Below are positions 62,312 to 64,000 of a stretch of 64,000 nt of DNA, in pieces. Numbering within the stretch: the first letter of the stretch is position 1; the number at the start of each line of letters is the position of its first letter. Origin of the DNA: Mycobacterium sp. MYCO198283 (GTDB lineage Bacteria; Actinomycetota; Actinomycetes; Mycobacteriales; Mycobacteriaceae); contig NZ_JAJQJI010000002.1 in assembly GCF_021213805.1 (NCBI RefSeq), positions 1 to 64,000 of the forward strand. Direction: 5' to 3'. Under the pieces are notes generated by a model that saw only the letters and a list, made by a program, of their open reading frames with translations, was not told the DNA's origin and did no database searches. The position numbers and the translations under genes are program-made.

Positions 62312-62328
62312 CCGCACTGCGCTGACGG

Positions 62329-63444
62329 TCAGTCGTCCACGCCCGGTTCGTTGAGAACTGCGAGCTCGGGGTCGATGACGGTGCGCGTGCGGTTGCCGCC
62401 CCGCTTCCGTACGTCGAACATGGCCGCGACGGCGATCGTGAGGAGCTCTTCGACGACGTCGTACGCAGCCGGCTTGACGAGCGGGGCCAACGGAGTGCAC
62501 ACCACACCGACGCTCGCCGTCAGTCGATACTCGGCGGTGGCGACCGCGCTACGGAGTCGTTCCGCCAGGGGCGAAGGATCGACGGTATCGAAGACGTCGG
62601 CCACCCAGAACTCCGCGTCGCCGGGATGGGCCACGACGGCGTCTCGACGGGCAGTCTCGCGCAACGCGCGCGCCACGGCGACGCGGGCGCGGTCCAGGCC
62701 GGCTATTCCGTGGAGGCTCGACAGCAGGGAGTAACCGTCGAGACTGAGGACGACGACGACCAGTCGCAGATCGTCGCCGCGATTCCGGGCGCCGAGCAAG
62801 GTGGCGACCGCGTCGTAGAAACCGTCCCGGTTGAGCAGTCCGGTGAGCGGGTCGAGGTCGTTGTGCGGTGTGTCGTCGGCGATCAGCCGGATCACCATGC
62901 GGCAGGCAAAGACCGCGAAAGCGTTCACCATCACCAACAGCAAGACGATGCCGAGTGTCATCGAGACGTCCACCTCGGCCAATTCGACGGCGAGGTGCGC
63001 CGTGACGACGGCTGCGACCAGCCACACGAATGCCAGCAGTCGCAGCGAGTGGAAGAACGCCACGTAGGACGCCAAGATCGCGAACGCGGCGGTCCCGATC
63101 ATCCCCAGGAGTGGAGTCGGCGCAAGCTCGCAACTCGCTGCGGCACATGCGCTGCCCACCACTACACACACCTGGGACGTGCTTCGGCTGGGCCAACTCG
63201 ACCGCAGCCACAGGGCCGCCATGGCGACACAGCACGCGCCGGTGATCGCCAATGTCACCAGTCCGGCGGTGCCCCGGACGCCATAGGGGCCGGTGGCGAT
63301 GATCGGCCCGATCAAACCGAGCCCGAGAATTGTCGCTGCGACCAACCGACAAGTGCGCCGTTGCAGATCGCGGGCCGCCAGGAATGCCGTCAGCCAGTAA
63401 TAGTGATCACCGCTGCGCCGCCACTGACGGGTTGTGGACTTCAT
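62329..63444 (-). CDS. Membrane protein with degenerate GGDEF domain
   Basis: This is a 371-residue protein. About six helices lie in the first 190 residues (LVAATILGLGLIGPIIA, GLVTLAITGACCVAMAAL, LGIVLLLVMVNAFAVFA and others). The GGDEF fold then starts DPLTGLLNRDGFYD. The signature reads HPGDAEFWVAD instead of RLGGDEF, so GGDEF has become GDAEF, and no RxxD inhibitory site is evident. Synthesis of c-di-GMP is unlikely; nucleotide binding may remain. ATG 63444 is the start of the conserved part. Confidence 0.83.
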   Translation of the reverse strand: MKSTTRQWRRSGDHYYWLTAFLAARDLQRRTCRLVAATILGLGLIGPIIATGPYGVRGTAGLVTLAITGACCVAMAALWLRSSWPSRSTSQVCVVVGSACAAASCELAPTPLLGMIGTAAFAILASYVAFFHSLRLLAFVWLVAAVVTAHLAVELAEVDVSMTLGIVLLLVMVNAFAVFACRMVIRLIADDTPHNDLDPLTGLLNRDGFYDAVATLLGARNRGDDLRLVVVVLSLDGYSLLSSLHGIAGLDRARVAVARALRETARRDAVVAHPGDAEFWVADVFDTVDPSPLAERLRSAVATAEYRLTASVGVVCTPLAPLVKPAAYDVVEELLTIAVAAMFDVRKRGGNRTRTVIDPELAVLNEPGVDD

Positions 63445-63829
63445 GCACCGCCCGAAATGTCGCAGGGGTTGCGCCGTTGCACGCTCGAACCTATCAGGGG
63501 GCGCCGGAGCCGCCGAATCGAAAGCAGGCAAACCGCTTGCCGGATGTCAGTGAAACGTCACAAAGTTCCGCTCACGCCGTTGTTGCGTAGGCAAATAGCA
63601 GAGGGACAATACCGCGCGGCTCCGCCGATTGTGCGCATCCGCAATTGCCGGGCGTCGCCGCGAAAGGAGCCGAGGTGTTGACGTGTCCGATGGCGGCCAC
63701 GGCTGCGTCGGGTGCGGCCCCCATGGCCGGTGCTGATCGGCGATGCCATGCTTTCTGGCGGACGGCAGTCAGGATCGGTGGAGCCTGGGCCCGCGGTCGG
63801 CCGAACGCTCGACGAGGAAGGGACAACGG
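63445..63829. other. Gene-free 385-base gap before the epimerase gene
   Basis: No ORF with convincing codon use, no tRNA and no known riboswitch consensus is visible to me. It must contain the promoters of the membrane GGDEF gene (minus) and the epimerase gene (plus). A long leader RNA for the epimerase is possible. Confidence 0.5.
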
Positions 63830-64000
63830 TTGCGGACCTTGGTCACCGGCGGTGCCGGGTTTCTTGGCTCACACCTGTGTGACGCGCTCGTCGACCGCGG
63901 CGACTCCGTCGTGTGCCTCGACGATCTCTCCTCAGGCCGGACCGCGAATGTTGCTCACCTGCTCTCCCACGACCGCTTCACCCTCGTCGAGGCGGACGTG
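63830..64000 (+). CDS. NAD-dependent epimerase/dehydratase, 5' part only
   Basis: The 57 visible codons begin at TTG 63830 after gaggaaggg. LVTGGAGFLGSHLCDALVDR is the GxxGxxG dinucleotide motif, followed by VVCLDDLSSGRTANV, which is that of nucleotide-sugar epimerases or UDP-glucuronate decarboxylases. The gene runs off the right edge, so the catalytic Tyr-x-x-x-Lys is not seen. It may take part in cell-wall polysaccharide synthesis. Confidence 0.82.
   Translation, partial: MRTLVTGGAGFLGSHLCDALVDRGDSVVCLDDLSSGRTANVAHLLSHDRFTLVEADV

Noticed and set aside
63558..63826. Two short minus-strand ORFs in the last gap
   Set aside because: Arg-rich shadow-like sequence with no ribosome binding site and no similarity I know.

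Overview
The window looks like the chromosome of a Mycobacteriaceae member, most likely a rapid grower of the Mycolicibacterium type. It is very GC-rich, and it carries an antigen 85-family mycolyltransferase, F420-type oxidoreductases, a mycothiol-type (TIGR03086) protein and a tmRNA whose tag reads ADSNQRDYALAA. The gene order tmRNA/smpB/ftsX/ftsE/proline-rich protein/mscS/prfB/fprA, and the order hisN/fadE24/fadE23/fadB4 ... response regulator/nuoA-N, both match Mycobacterium tuberculosis (Rv3100c-Rv3106 and Rv3137-Rv3158) as I remember it.

Layout. 1-2.8 kb is a decayed mobile element: an ISL3-type transposase tail, an excisionase-like pair, phage and repressor fragments, and a tyrosine integrase broken by four frameshifts. 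It ends 16 bases from the 3' end of tmRNA, a classic integration target. 2.8-8.8 kb holds tmRNA, an EamA transporter, smpB, ftsX, ftsE, a proline-rich membrane protein, an MscS channel and prfB, all on the minus strand. 9-12.1 kb holds fprA and a PAS-PAS-PAS-GGDEF cyclase. 12.1-17 kb holds a small membrane protein, hisN and the fadE24-fadE23-fadB4 unit, which has a near-perfect operator-like palindrome in front. 17.1-18.2 kb is an antigen 85 homologue.

18.4-26.0 kb is an accessory catabolic cluster of eight plus-strand genes. They encode a homogentisate-dioxygenase-like enzyme, an alpha/beta hydrolase, a class III CoA-transferase, an HMG-CoA-lyase-like enzyme, a TetR regulator, an acyl-CoA dehydrogenase, a phosphotransferase and a DUF6285-type protein. 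It sits inside an otherwise conserved gene order, with no maleylacetoacetate isomerase or fumarylacetoacetase beside it, so its substrate is open. I consider it the best candidate for an undescribed pathway.

26-42.6 kb has a methyltransferase, a Rv3143-like receiver protein, an intrinsic terminator and the complete 14-gene nuo operon for respiratory complex I. Its genes are mostly coupled by 1-8 base overlaps. 42.6-50.7 kb has a DUF1206 protein, an MscS-like protein with a QYGQPP-repeat tail, a TetR/phosphotransferase/lipocalin-like group, an LLM oxidoreductase, an amine-oxidase-like flavoprotein and a TIGR03086 protein. 50.7-58.6 kb has a hydrolase, an MFS transporter/zinc-ribbon/aldo-keto reductase unit, the long isocitrate lyase (ICL2), an NmrA-like protein and a class III cyclase. 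58.6-64 kb has prfC, an AurF-like di-iron oxygenase with a DUF4873-type partner and a divergent TetR gene, a membrane protein with a degenerate GGDEF motif, and the start of an NAD-dependent epimerase cut by the window edge.
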